Shown: piece after piece, positions 35,033-48,450 of the stretch
How positions within the stretch are numbered: the first letter of the stretch is position 1
Layout of the letters: the number at the start of each line of letters is the position of its first letter
From: Talinum fruticosum
Lineage: Eukaryota; Streptophyta; Magnoliopsida; Caryophyllales; Talinaceae
Assembly (NCBI GenBank): GCA_021018815.1
Contig: JAITYX010000004.1
Location: 7,945,501-8,009,500 of the forward strand
Direction: 5' to 3'
DNA: 64,000 bases
Notes under the pieces: model-generated
Told to the model about the DNA's origin: nothing
Database searches by the model: none
Seen by the model: the letters and a program-made list of their open reading frames with translations, nothing else
Made by a program: the position numbers and the translations under genes

Positions 35033-36672
35033 AAATCTACGAGAAATAAAATTCTTTAAAGATAGATTTTTCATTGATGATTAAAATGTAACTTTGATGG
35101 TCCTAGATAAAGGTGAGAGGTTTTGGGTACTCTGTCCTTAAACTAAAACTTGAACCTAAATCTGTTTTATCAATTTCTAAATTTTAGGAACTTAAATCGA
35201 ACCTGTTTGACCGATTTCGAATTTTAGGAACCTAAACCTTAAGTCCGATTCCGATTACCCTATCCATACCATTATTATTATAGAAAAGAAAAAAAGTGAA
35301 GGTGCTTACTAATATTACTTAGGATGTTTTAATTAATTATGGACTGAGCCTCATATTAAAAATTAAAAATTGTGAAATTACCTTAATCTCATATTAAAAA
35401 GTAAAAACTGAAAATGTTGAAAATATAGAACATTGTTAATGATTTTAAGTACCTACGATTCCAGGAATTGAAACATGTTTAATAAAATTGAAATTGAAAT
35501 TTGTTTGACGATGTTCCTAAAGTTTAGAAGCCTTATCCACAACTGGTCAAATAATTTCAATTTTGTAACCTTACACATTGAATCGGTTTCGGATATTCGC
35601 TAGACTTGTTAACCTTAATCCTAGATAAAAATTGTTGAAGTTGAGAGAGAGAGAGAGTGTTGTGGGTGTAGCATATTTATTGAAAATGGATGAATGATGC
35701 TTCAAAAAATGATTGGCCTAGTTGCCTTATCCATGAAAAAGCCTAATCTACGCCCAAGCCTAAGCAACAGAAAATAACCTCTGCCAATGAAACCACCATC
35801 AGTTGGTGGCCTAACGTGCCAATAATAATACAACTCATTGATTGATCCTTTGATGTTGAAACTTCCCACAAATTTTTTTAAAAAAATTTAAAAAGTCACA
35901 ATTTGTCACCTGTCCCACCAAATCACTTGAGAAAATGAATTACCTAATTCTCCTTTTTACCAATTAGACATGTGTAGCATTCATTTCTTATTGCTTGTAA
36001 ACATAGTTCCATTTAATCGGGTCGGTAAATTTATCGTATTTTTCTTACAATTAAGATTTAAATTTATTAGTAATAACTTTTGAATTGTGAAAGATATTTT
36101 ACTTTAATGGATTAAATTTAAATATATATCTTGTTTGAAATCTATTCAGATATAAATAAATTTATTAATGGACAACATAAAAAATTAATAGAAAAACCGT
36201 CTTTATCTAACGAAAAGAAGAAAAAACAATTACCATTTGTAAACTTTGAAAAAATTGCAACACATCGATATTTTATAGGATATTTCCAACTTCAAACAGT
36301 AAATTGCACATTACTCTTTACAATTAGTCAATCTTACACCAAAGTTTCTACCTCAAAAATTGGCAAAATAGGCAAAGAGTAGGGGAATTTTTAACATCAC
36401 ATTCAACAAACACTACTATCAACTTACTTGGATTCTCATATCTTCTACTTATTTTCATCTATTTAATCTACATAGACGAAATTTAAACCTAAGTTTTCGA
36501 TACCAATTTTTAGAGACTTCACTATTTCGATTAACTAATAAGGACATCTATTTAGTCCTTTTTTTTTTTTAACAATGGTCTATTTGGTCTATGTACAAGC
36601 TTCAGAACTAAATAAACAAATTAAAAAAAAGGATCCCCAATTCTATACCTGCACCTTATGCACATGATTCAA
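35033..36672. other. Intergenic region between CACTA-3 and the NAC gene 3' end
   Basis: AT-rich; a GA run at about 35641-35658. Open frame 36131-36382 has no recognisable domain. I see no gene. Confidence 0.5.
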
Positions 36673-37921
36673 TCAATAATTCCAAAGAAAATCAGAATGA
36701 TCAATAGGCCCAGTAGGATTTTGAATCAAGTCACCCATACTTAATAAACTTGTTTCCTGTGCCAACTCTGTTTTGGAGGTGCCCTTTCCTTCTAGTAGAA
36801 ACTTGAGGATTGGCTCATCTTGCATGAGAAGTGAATCGGCAAATTGAAAATCCGCCATGTTTTGCTCCACCGTGGGATGACCCTCTTGGGTGGTGGCGGT
36901 TGTTGGAGGTGGTGGTGCTTTGTGGTTCTCTGCCACCAAAGGGTGGCTGGAGAAGCAGGTCACGGGAGACTGGTTGGCCAACATCACGGACTTTGTCTCA
37001 CTGATCTCGTAAGGGGAAGAGTCCATCAAAGGTGGCAAGAATGGCGGCTGCAACTCCTCGAAGTTCACAAATCCCGGAAGATCAACCGTCTGCTTCATCC
37101 CTGAGGACTTCTTAAAAACTCGAGAGATCACCCATTCATTCTGCAATGAAAAAAACAGTCGGATACAATGTTCAGAGGCTTGATCAACAAGAAAGATGCC
37201 CAAATGGGAAAAACTTAACTAAATGAATCCGAATCAATATTCATACAATTTGACTATAGAGAGGTTGATTCCATCGAATCCCTGGATGGAAAAACCCTTG
37301 ACTGCCTACAATTTGACTGAAAAGTAGGACAGGACACGTTACCTGGGCTGTTTTGGGGAGATTGTCCTTGGAATATTTTCCGTCTAGTCTATATTCATGC
37401 ATGACCCAGTTGGTCTTCTCTCCTTTGGGGGCCCTTCCAGTGTAGAAAACCAGGGTTTTCTTCATCCCAACGAGCATTTTAGCCCTGTAAATCTCCTTAT
37501 CTTTGCCAGTAGCCTTCCAATACCCGGCCTTGGTTGCCCTGTTTGTCCTCTGACCAGTTGGGTATTTTCTATCTCTCACACAGAAGAAATACCATTCCTT
37601 TTCCCCCATTTTCGCCTCCTCTGATAGTTCATCCAATTCAATCAATAAGAACAAGTCAGTATCCATGTAATATAACAACATAGCTCAAACTAAACATAGA
37701 AAAATCGAATAGGAACAAAACTACTCACTCGGCAAATCCCAAGGTTCAACCTTGTTCAAGTCAGCTTCTCCGATGGCCGCCGCTCTGAAGTTGCTGTTAA
37801 GGACCTTCCTGGCTAAGTAATGAGATATGAGTTCTTCGTCAGTTGGGTGGAATCGAAACCCGGGTGGCAACTCCATCATCTGTTCATGATCTTCCTCACT
37901 AATCCCAGAATAACTCTCCAT
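36673..37921 (-). CDS. NAC domain transcription factor, NAC080/NAC100/ORE1 group; three exons, miR164 site
   Basis: A plant-specific nuclear transcription factor. Exons on the minus strand are 37921-37729 (64 codons plus 1 nt, donor GTGAGT), 37620-37343 (acceptor ATCAG, donor GTAACG) and 37140-36673 (acceptor TTGCAG). Phases 1 and 0 fit and give 312 residues. The NAC domain has its subdomains in order: [19 protein letters not shown] (A), [13 protein letters not shown] (B), [20 protein letters not shown] and [20 protein letters not shown] (C), [20 protein letters not shown] and NWVMHEYRL (D), and [11 protein letters not shown] (E). The C-terminal region holds SPVTCFSS, encoded by a miR164-like site, and ends DFLWNY, resembling NAC080/NAC100 C-termini. 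Members of this group act in organ boundaries, leaf shape or ageing; the exact orthologue cannot be fixed here. Confidence 0.94.
36948..36968 (-). promoter_or_regulatory. miR164 target site in NAC exon 3
   Basis: The plus strand here begins TGGAGAAGCAGG, identical to the first 12 nt of miR164, and then matches with differences at miRNA positions 13, 18, 20 and 21. The mRNA (minus strand) is therefore perfectly paired over positions 1-12, which include the cleavage site at 10-11. It encodes VTCFS, as in other miR164-regulated NAC genes. Confidence 0.85.
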
Positions 37922-40495
37922 TTTGTATGTAATTAGGCAACTAATTAGGCAAAAGAGTTGTAAATGAACAAGTCCTACACAACTCTACTTGAAAGAAAAC
38001 TGCTGGGTTTTGATCCTGATTGACTAAAAGAGGGTTAGACAAGGAAATAGAAGGGAAGATTCAAGGGGAAATAGAGGGTGTTTGATCTAAAACAAGGGGT
38101 GGACGGAATATACAAAAAGATAAAAGAGAGAGTTTTTAGAGGTTTGTTCAATGAATCTTGGTGATAGAGGAAATTTAGAGGTATGTATGAACATAAGGGA
38201 ATGGCATGTAAGAAGATTTCAAAGGTGTTAAGAAAAAGGGGTATGGTGGCATAACATCACCTCCCTTAAATAAAGATTCTATGGGAGAGAAGAGAAACGT
38301 GATTTGTAAAGCAACCCTTAATTGGCTTCTTTGGGGGTTGGTTATTTCAAGCTTCCAACTCTTCTCTATCCTCTCTTGCTTTGCTTTTTTACTTTTCTTT
38401 CTCTATTTGACTACAACTATGTTTTCACCTCCCCATTTGAGAGGTTAGTTAAACTGTAATTCTGAAAAGTGTAAGCCATACTCATGCAAGGGTTGAAAAT
38501 CATATCTATCTATCTATCTATTTGATATGTCTATACCTGGTAAAACTTACTCGAATTCGAAACTCAAACCAAATCTCCCGAATCCATACCAAATCTGTCA
38601 TTTGAAACAAGTAAACGGAAGTAGATCTGAAACTCAAATTAACCCCATCCAAATCCGACTAAAACCTTTTTCTTGCAAAGTTATATTTCTTTGCAATCGT
38701 GTAAGGTGATGATACAACTTGGAATTCACTCAACTAAGGAATAAGTGATCCATTTATTTAGTCTAAATTTATCGAATATATTATATTATATGAGTTGACT
38801 CAATATATGAATTTGTTACATTTATAGATGTGTATGAGAATTAATGTGAAAGCACTAATCATAACCGACTTTTCAATAGACAGGTGAATGATTTAAATCC
38901 CACTATATTGTTTTACTTCTTGTCCAAAAAAGAAAAATTATATTGTCTTAGTCATCATAAAAGAAAGTAATATGAGAATTTTGATTGGGGAATCGTTGGA
39001 CACAGTCAATTAGATTATGTGCCAAGCTTGGATGGCAAGTCTCTGAAATCAAATAAACTTATCATCAACATTCATTTATAAGATGTCTATCCTACTTTTA
39101 TATTTAGATTTAGTGATACATTGACCCCAAACCCCGTTTAATTAATTTTCTATATTTTAAACATAATTTAATTGAAATTTCATATATATTACACGATTTT
39201 TTTAGACTTTTTACTACCAACAAAAAAGTCAATCATACAATTCCTCCACCGATTAAGGTCCATTTGAATTTTTGAAAGAAAAAATTTCCAATAAATTTTT
39301 ATAATTAATTAAAAATATTATTTTAAAATAAGAGAAAATTAAGATGTAAAATATTTGATAAATTGCAAACCACTTGTTTATATATGTGTGAGTATTTAAA
39401 ATGATAGGAGAATTGACACAAAAATTAATTAAATGATGAGAAATCATTTTCCACCAATCAGAATTAGCCATGTAGCAGCCATCTCCTAATTTCATTGGTT
39501 CCTCAAGGCACAAATCACCTTGCATTTGTGTATTTTTTATTGTTTCCTTTGTACTGAGATAGAGAAATTATAAAAACTTATCCTGTTTAATTGTTTAATC
39601 TATGTGTAAAGCTTATCCTTTTTAGCTTAATGATGCTGCTTAACTTCCTAATTATAGAACTATAAGAGGTTAATCTTCATGTTAATCCTATATAAATTTT
39701 GAAATCAAGAATATTAACTGAATATCAATATTATTGGTTGGCTTATTCAAAAGGGATGATGATGAATATGATATGACCCCTCCAGCTATTAGGTTATGGT
39801 GAAAATTGTTGCACTCATGATTGGTGATCCATGAATCATGATGAGACCCAACAAGACAGAAAGTACCAAAAAAAAAAAAAAAAAAAAATTGTAATTGCAT
39901 CTTTGGAAGCATTAAACGTAAATAATTTCACCTTTTGAATTGGATGTCAATAATCTTACCTTTAATCTTATTTGTCTTTTATAAACTGCCACTGAGTTGA
40001 TAAGAGTTTTTATTCAGTGGTAGTTATGACGTATGAGGTGATATAACACGCTATCCACAGTGCTCTAGATTAAAATAGTATTCGGCAAGTTATCCCTACC
40101 ATTGAATCAAAGTTGTATTAACTCAGTGGAAATCTATTAAAAACAAATAAAATCAAACGTGAGATCTCAATTCAAAAGATGAGACCTAATTAATCTTTGT
40201 AATAAATAGTTGTAGCAAAATAATTAAAATATTTGTAATAAATAGTTGTAGATGGAACCACACTCAGAAATTAAGAGTGAAGTCTTCTATACCTAATTAA
40301 TCTTACAATTCCCTACTTACAACCCAAACTTTGGATTCAGTTTTGGACATACATCTGAGCATTGTGGGGACACATACACTCATACATTCGTACAATACCA
40401 GTATCTTGTCTATACATGTTGGTCATGAAAAATATCTAAACTTTAATGCAAAATGCCATCTATCCCTAACAATTTAAAGATAGATAATATTTTCA

Positions 40496-40553
<58 letters not shown>

Positions 40554-41589
40554 GTTGAGTTGAATTAATATATGAAGCGACACGTAAGATGTCACACGAG
40601 GATATCACATGCGATGTCAAATAGATAGATTCAATGTAATTTTAATTCAATTTAATTTTGGTACTATTTACATTCACATTAAATATAATGGACATTAAGA
40701 GTAAAGAATATATTAATTAAAATAGAAGAAAATAAAGAGACATTTCTATTTACTTTTTATAATAAACTATATAACCTAATATATCAATTTATTATTTGAA
40801 AAAATCACTATTTTTAACTTATAATTAATTTTTATTTTTATAAATTAATTAAAAATAATAAAATTATTAAAAATTTAATTAATGTCCTTACATAATAATA
40901 GGTATAACCCTAATATACTAAATTATTTATTCCCATAAATAGCACTGGCATTAGTATTTATGATATATATCTAATTTATCAATATGGGATAAATTCCGAT
41001 GTTAATTATAGTGTAATAGTTGATGATCTCAATTGTTTTGGGGGATACAATTTCTACTCGGGTAGCCAAGTTGAGTTTGGGGTAAGATACATAATACATA
41101 ACACGAAAGCAAAGGTGCAAAACAAAAGTTAATGAGGAGTTATTTATGGCAGAGAGTATAATTTTATCTTTTTTTTATTTGTTAGGTTTATTTCTCTAAT
41201 TACTTGTAATTATCATTTTGATTATATCATTACTTTATTAGCTTTTGCCAAAAATTTATCGAAAAAAAAAAAAAGTTACTGAGTGACCCCATGCCAATGG
41301 CATGCCTGATGAGTGAAGTGAGCGATAGGTCCAAAGTCCAAACTGGGAGAAGCAGACAAAATGAAACCTAAGCTTCAAAATCAAATCAAGCATGTAACTG
41401 TCTATCTTTTTCCATTTATTTATGACTTCTTGTCTATCACTTCTCTATTGTCAAGTACCCCATGTCACTCAAGGAGATTGCTTTTCCAACCCACGTTGCC
41501 TGCCTATGAATGAATTCACCCTCTCCTTTTTGTTACTAATTTCACGTTGGTAAAGATTCAAATTATTAGGGATTAAATTGGGTTTGGTT
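37922..41589. other. NAC upstream region and intergenic DNA
   Basis: The first several hundred bases left of 38400 must hold the NAC promoter and leader (minus strand). I can name no convincing TATA box. Further right is AT-rich DNA with a poly-A tract (39869-39890) and a (AT)n run at 40499-40549. No gene is recognisable. Confidence 0.5.
40499..40549. repeat. (AT)n microsatellite
   Basis: An uninterrupted AT run of about 50 bp. Confidence 0.95.
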
Positions 41590-42060
41590 GAAAATTTTTT
41601 ATCCGAATTATAAATTTAGTTGATTGGTCATAATCGGATTGAAATTTAAGTTGTGCTTGGGTTTGATAATTCGGTTCGGGTAATATGAATTTTTTGGTCA
41701 ATTTAGGTTCGGATAAATTCGGATAATTAGATAACTAGGTTCATACATTCAATCATTTTGATTAGGTATAATTTAGGCTAAAATCTACCATTTTCAATTA
41801 AAAATTAAGATGTTTGAGTTCAAATGACAAAAATCAGGTATGAGTTTGGTCATAATTTTGACCTAATTTTCAAACGTTTATATGACAAATTCGGACATTT
41901 GGTTATTTGGGTTCAAACATCACATATTCGGATTCGGGGTCTCATCGGGATGTCCGAACCTGGAATTTGGGCAAGGTCCGAGTATGGTATATATTTTTTT
42001 CCAGATATCCAAATTGTCCAAAACCCAGTTGACTCAGACCCAAAGTTTAGCCAACGTTAG
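41590..42060. repeat. Interspersed repeat, second copy (see 14880-15370)
   Basis: A TTCGG/TTCGGGT-rich stretch with CAAATTCGGACATTTGGTTA, aligning with the copy in SPX4 intron 1 in the same orientation. No coding domain can be read. Confidence 0.5.
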
Positions 42061-44170
42061 TTAGTATATTGATTAATTATGTTACATGTACGCCTCATAA
42101 GCAATTCATTCAATTTGGGTATGGGTAAGTTTGTGAGGCTAAGTTCACATATGTTTCAAGTAAATGATATTTTGATTTGGGCAAGTTGGGTGATTTTTGA
42201 TTTGGGTGAACTTTAGGTCGATTGTTGTATGCTTTGATTAAGTTTTCTTGAAAAGACAACTTTATAAAAAGTTTTGGATCACGTTCAATTTTCTTTGTTC
42301 AGTTCAATTGAATTTTACCTTCATTTTTAAGTTATCCTATGCAGGTGTCAGGTTGAGTATGGATATTGATTATTCGATTTGAATTTTTGATCTTGAGTCA
42401 GTTTTACTAGATATACTTATATACCCCTTTCATTTTTTTTTTCTTGTGTATTTGGAAAACTTGTTTAAATATCATGTACAATAATTTATGCTTTAATATT
42501 GCATTCTACATTGTGTATTTTTGCTTCATTTGTGGAAAATATACTAAAAGTTTACCTCCTATGCAAAATAAAAATTATATAGTGTTCTATTATTTATTTT
42601 TATTTTGAAAAAAAATAAAATTTGAAAAGAACTATTGAAGTAGACATTTCAGGATAAAAAGAAAAGGTTGACCCCAATACGGCACTGCTTGGATTCAGTA
42701 AGGACTGGTCAAGTAGGAAGGGAGTGAAAGACACTACGACAGCCAGTGCATTCAACATTTTCTCCTAATAGGATCAACTTTTTTTTTTTTTTTTGGTGGA
42801 AAAGAGGATTATCATAGATTTAAACATCAAAATTAGGATTATTAAATTTTAATTCCAAATTTTAGATACTGTTGCTTATAATATCTTAAATTATTGATTT
42901 ATTATGTAGTATATCTACTTTTAATAATAATATTTTAATTTTTTATACTTTGAAAAATCAGTGATCTCGTGTTCGAAATTGGGATAATTAAGATTAATTT
43001 CTTAAATTATGAGATATTAAAAAATATTAGTATTAATGGTGGATGCTACGAAGTAAATCGATAGTTTGGGATATTATGAGCAAAATTGCCTAAAGTACGA
43101 GATATTAAAATCCCAAAATCCTTAAATTTTTTACATAAGTTTGTATTTATGACCATATTTAAGGCATAATTGGATGGTATCATCGCCCACCCAAATACTA
43201 TTATAGACTCAAGTTATCATAAATAGTAGTATTTTATTTTAATTTTTTAAAACTCACCCCCTATTTTCAAGGTCGTTCTTTTAAAAAAAATTAGATTTTC
43301 TTTCTCAAATTATGTCATATTACTGGATCCATATTATAAGTACTAACATTATATTTTCATTAAAGATGAGAAAAAGCATAAAATTCTAGGAGATTAGTTA
43401 ATAACTTTAAATTCTCATAAATAAGAGAACCAAGTTCATTACTTGGGCAACTATGTAACAATGCCTGAGACTCGAGCAGGAATAATCCTTATAAAACTGA
43501 TGTGCTCTATGCTTTTGGCTTCCTTTTTTAATTGATAGATGTACTTAAGGTATATGAGCTAAACATAGCTTATTAGATATAAAAATCCGACAAAATAAAG
43601 TAGTCAAAACAAAAAAAGAATCGGTAGTAGCATTGACACCTGCCTATCAAGTAGAATCTACTTCTTCACCGTGCTTAAGCTTCCTCCCTCCACAACTTTA
43701 CCAATGCTTTACTTTTTCTCTCCTCAACCATTCCTTCTAGTGAATATCCACCTGAATAAAGCTGAAAATTTTCTTCCATCTCCTAAATATTGTTTTGGGA
43801 ACCTGGTTGAGAAAAATGAAGCCTTCCTCACTGCCATCAATTGAGTCATGCCACAAAACTGAAGACTTAATTCCCAAAAAATTATGCTTTTGGCTTCCTT
43901 AACCTCATGTCACCTTAATTGTTGTTTAAATAAGTAAACATTATGCCTTGCTCTAGGTGAGGATAGCATTTTTCTTCTACATGTCAATGGAGTTTTAAAA
44001 AGTTCAAGCAGCTAAGAGATTGTCCGAGAGGTAGAAAATTTTAGAATGAAACTAATCCATTTATGTTTACTATATGCAATTCAATGCATCACTTTGAACC
44101 TTACTATGGTCCGATTTAGACTAATACACACAGTCCTAGCCTATGTCTCATTACATTAATCCGCGTGATT
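42061..44170. other. Intergenic AT-rich region
   Basis: No gene or clear element ends seen. Confidence 0.45.
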
Positions 44171-45242
44171 AGGGGTGAGCATGTCCGGTAGGTACCCTAA
44201 AATTGGACCGGTATCGGTTCAACGGGTCAAGTTCCAAAACTGGAACGTTTGACAAGTTACGAGTAAGGGTCCTAAATGTTAGGAGCCTGTCAAACTAGTT
44301 TAGATTTCGGTTCCAAAATCAAACCCCAAAAGCGAAATGTGAAACCATTAGACAGCTTCAGGTTGCCTGGAACCATGGGTACCCAAAACCTTTAATACTC
44401 ATTCACCCAAGCATAACCGAAGAAAAAGCCCAAAAATGAATAGCTGGGACATCTGGGCAGCCGGCACCGCCATGCTAGCCAACACGGCCAGCCCGTGTTG
44501 ACTGTTGCCCAGCCCAGGTTTGTGTTTCCGCCCCAAAATGTTTCGTGCTCGTTGCCTCTTACCCGTGTTCGCCGTTTCTTGTCCCATAACGCGATTTTAC
44601 TAAGTCCAAAGCATCCATTAGACTTCATAATCCCAACAATTATTTCATGTTTGAGTCAAGTTCAAGCTTGCTATTTTATCCCAAAAGTTTATCAAAGAAA
44701 AATGTGACTCTCAGTTGAAGACTCACAAAGATTGAAGTAGAAAGTGAATTTCATAGTTCCTTTTTGTAATTGATTATCGTGATCGTTTCATTTCATAGTT
44801 CCTTTTGATTATCTTGAAGAGATTGAATCAGAAAGTTTATAGTTCGAGTGTTCAAATAAAGCAGTTAAATTATGAGACATGGCATAATTGATTACCTTGA
44901 TCGTTCATTTTAAAGTTCCTTTTTGTATTTTCAGTTGATTAATTTCAGTATTAACTGAATATTTTCGATTGTTTCTTGAATTTTAGTTAATTAATTATTA
45001 CTGAATTGTTGCTTGTAAATTTTTAAGGCGTTGGAGTTTTTTTATAAGAATAATGGTATGGACGAGGTACCATGGAACCAGATTCGGACCCTACGGTTTA
45101 GGTTACGGTTCGGGTTTCGAAATTCGAAACCGATCAAACAGGTTCATATTCAACCTCCTAAAATTCGGGAATCGGTCAAATAGGTTCGGGTATCAAGTTC
45201 CCAGTTTTGGGACAAGGTACCGAACCCTCTCATGCCTACATG
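44171..45242. mobile_element. Non-autonomous DNA transposon-like element, about 1.07 kb
   Basis: The left end TAGGGGTGAGCATGTCCGGT and the reverse complement of the right end (TGTAGGCATGAGAGGGTTCGGTACC) share GCATG and GGTA. Further in, both sides carry related blocks (GGTCAAGTTCCAAAACTGGA on the left, paired with CCCAGTTTTGGGACAAGG on the right). Composition and ends resemble TAGGGGTG-type hAT MITEs. No target duplication could be fixed. Confidence 0.5.
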
Positions 45243-46623
45243 TAATCTTTTAATACTACTCGTATAAATTAGACCAAAATTCTTTCTCTCACCATTGAAG
45301 CCCAATCATATATTCAAGTTTTGATTCAGCCGTTGAAATCGTTCCACGTAAAAAAAAAAAAAAAACCAATTTCCGTCCCTTTTAAATGGAAAACATTTTC
45401 TCACACGAGCACAAATAATTTTCTTGTAGAAATGATTTTCCATCCTTTTCCTCACCAAACAGCAAATTACTAAAAAATATGTTTTTATGAAACATTACCT
45501 GATAACCACACCCTAAGCAGTAATAATTTTCCTTATAGTAGAAATTGAACTCTGAATCATATATATACCATATTTTGTAAAGTTTTTGTCGAACATAACT
45601 TGCAACTTTAGTTCTTTCTTTGCTTATTTAAACAAAATTTTGCGAATAATCTCATCAATCAGATTATTTGAATGGTCACTAGAAAGTGGGACGTTGTCCT
45701 TATTCCCCTTTTGTAGTTGTGAGGCAACTAAACTTACTATTTTAGTGCATTTCTATTCTTTGTTTTTTCGAAGGATTTTATTTTTTTTTACATTAACGAA
45801 CGGGGTAAAATAGTAAAAATAGCATCTGTAATTTAATATAATAAAATTTTGTAAATAGACATACATACCTTTATGTATATAGGGAAAAGATATTACGTAT
45901 TCAATGGACTAAAAATATACATTGAAGCACGTAATTTACTTACGAGTTTAATTAGGAAAGAAAAACAGTGTTAATGTTTAATGTTTAATTAACCTAATAA
46001 AGTTAACTTTATTATAAACAATATTATCCAAATCCCTATTATTCCCACTTAACCTTCCATGTAGAGTCTATTATGAAAAGTTTAGCTTGACGAAGGTTAT
46101 AATATTGCATGGTGGACCGTCTTTTGTTTGGATTAGTAGTAATAAAAAGGGATTAAGTTAAGCAAGCCTTAAAATAGGTCTTATATAGCCAATCAAAGCC
46201 GAGTAGACTGAGAAAGTGAAAACCTAAGATCTAGAAGGGACAGTAGTTTTGATCATTTCACATACCACCTCATGGATAATGAAAGGTTGGTTGGTATGCC
46301 TCTTCTTCTATCTTATTAGTGACTACACCACCAATATGTAATTTAATTTAATTTAATTTAATTATTATAGGTTTATTCTAAATGAGTTGTCTAGCCTATC
46401 TAGAAAATTTTTTGATGGACAACGTTTACATAATAAAAAAGAAATAGATTCAACTGATCATACATATATTTTTGTAAAATCTTTTTTTAGGGGTATATGT
46501 GGATTATCTAGTTATTTTAAATTCAAGGTGCTCAATGAAAACTACCAACCAGTCAAAGTTGAAAGTGGGTATAAGGTCACCAGAATTGGGAATTTTTTTT
46601 TGCATACCGGCTATTTTTTTCAA
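45243..46623. other. Intergenic AT-rich region
   Basis: No gene recognised. TTTAA pentamer run at about 46340-46362. The open frame 46387-46662 shows no domain. Confidence 0.45.
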
Positions 46624-47794
46624 GGCGTGTTCGGTAAAATTAGTTGTTTTAGTAGTGATTAGCTATTTTAGTAGTTGTTAACTGTTTTATTAGTAATTAG
46701 TTATTATTAATTAGTGTTTAGTGGTTAGATATTAAACTAGTGATTTAAGATAAGTCTATTTGGTAATAGTAGATGTTTAAGTAGTAGATTTGTATAAAAT
46801 GATTTAAAAGAACATAATTGATACAAGTTTTTAAAAATAAAAAGGAAAATTTCATAAATATATGTGCAAACAATAGGTAGTGTTTTTAAAAACGTTACTT
46901 TGAGTAACTTTTCGAAAACACTACATAAAGCTCTAATAATTATGTCAAACACTAATTTTCCAAACACTTATATTTTTAGATAAGTAATGTTTTACCTCCT
47001 CTAAAATACTAACCACTACCTCAAAAGTTAGTGTGAACACAATCTCAATAAACTAAGGTCATGTTCAACAACGATGATTTGAAGTAGCGTTTAGTATTTT
47101 GACCAAGTCAATACTCTAACGAACTAAATATTAGTATGTGTTTCTTATTTTTTGACAAAAACATCCCTTCATTAATTTATATTTGAAAAATTATTTATAT
47201 TATTTTATGTCTATTTACAATAATCAACTAACCCAACCACTAAGGCCCTACTCGACAACAACATTTGGAGTAACTTTTAGCGTTTTAACCAAACCAAAAC
47301 ACTAACCAAACAAATATTAGCGTTCAGTAAGATAGTGTTTCAACTAGCGTTTGCAGTAGTTATAGCGTTTTGAGTATCGTTTTTGAAAAGCTAAGGATAT
47401 TAGCTTTTTACATTTAAAAGTAGCGTTTCATATTTTTTGACCAAAAATCCCTTCATTAATTTATATTTGGCAAATTATCTATATCCTTTTACGTTAATTT
47501 ACAATAATAAGCTACCTCAACCACTAAATTACCGAACACATTTATTCAACCGTTCAAAACAGACTATTCGCTAACGGATAAAATCTAATAGACATCGGCT
47601 ACCTAAACAACTATCAAATACACAAACAACTATATGTTATTCAAACAACTAACCAAACACATTTTTATTCAACCGCTCGGTTGAACGACTATCCGCTAAC
47701 AACTAAAATCTAATAGTTATCAGCTACCTAAATGGTTATCCGTTACATAAACAATTATCCATTACTCAAACAACTCATTTTTCCGAATAGAGCC
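46624..47794. mobile_element. Non-autonomous hAT-like element or repeat cluster, about 1.17 kb
   Basis: The left end GGCGTGTTCGGTAAA and the reverse complement of the right end (GGCTCTATTCGGAAA) are similar. Inside are repeated CTAACNACTAAAATCTAATAG blocks (47573, 47697) and a direct repeat of about 200 bp (about 47050-47245 and 47250-47560) sharing ATCCCTTCATTAATTTATAT. The ends resemble hAT MITEs, but no 8-bp duplication could be confirmed. Confidence 0.5.
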
Positions 47795-48168
47795 TAAGAC
47801 TCGTACACACAGGCAAAAGAACTCAAATATATTGCTTCCAAATTATAAGTATCTAAGAACTCAAATATATTGCTTCCAAATTATAAGTATCATTGATTAG
47901 ACTTGTACAATCTTATACTCCCTTTGTTACTAAAAAGTTGTCAAAACTCTCACTTTTGAATATCTCATACTAATACTTGTCAACATAGCGCTGGAATCAT
48001 AAACTTAATTATCTAAACATATATATTTGTTTATTTAGTATAAGCAATACAATTAACATTTTTATCTAGAAATATGAAGTATATTCATTATTTATTACAT
48101 AGAAAATACAAATAATCAAGAAGAATTAAAGAAAATTTTAAGCAATAAATAATGTTTGCTTATTATTA
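47795..48168. other. Intergenic; direct repeat and Stowaway-end fragment
   Basis: AAGAACTCAAATATATTGCT is repeated 42 bp apart (47818 and 47860), and a single Stowaway-like end (TACTCCCTTTGTTACT) occurs near 47917 without a partner. Confidence 0.5.
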
Positions 48169-48448
48169 CTCTCTCCATTTCACAATACATATCACTTCAA
48201 CTAACTTTTTCGTTTCAAAATACTTATCACTTTACAATTTCAATTACATATTAACTACTAGTTTATCAATTTTATCTTTATTAATTGGCTTGTTTATTTT
48301 TTTAATTGATTTTCTTCATTTCTAATGAAATATAGGAGCAACTTAGTCTTTTAACGCACAATTTTGTCATAAAATTTGTGTTTCCTAGTATAATATTAAA
48401 AAGGCATATATTTTGGCTTGTGTTGGACTATTTTAAGGATGGAAAGAG
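48169..48448. mobile_element. Stowaway-like MITE, about 280 bp, TA target duplication
   Basis: The left end CTCTCTCCATTTCACAATAC and the reverse complement of the right end (CTCTTTCCATCC) match, with TA on both sides (48167-48168, 48449-48450). The left 20 bases are nearly identical to the copies at 24099 and 26057. Confidence 0.75.
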
Positions 48449-48450
48449 TA

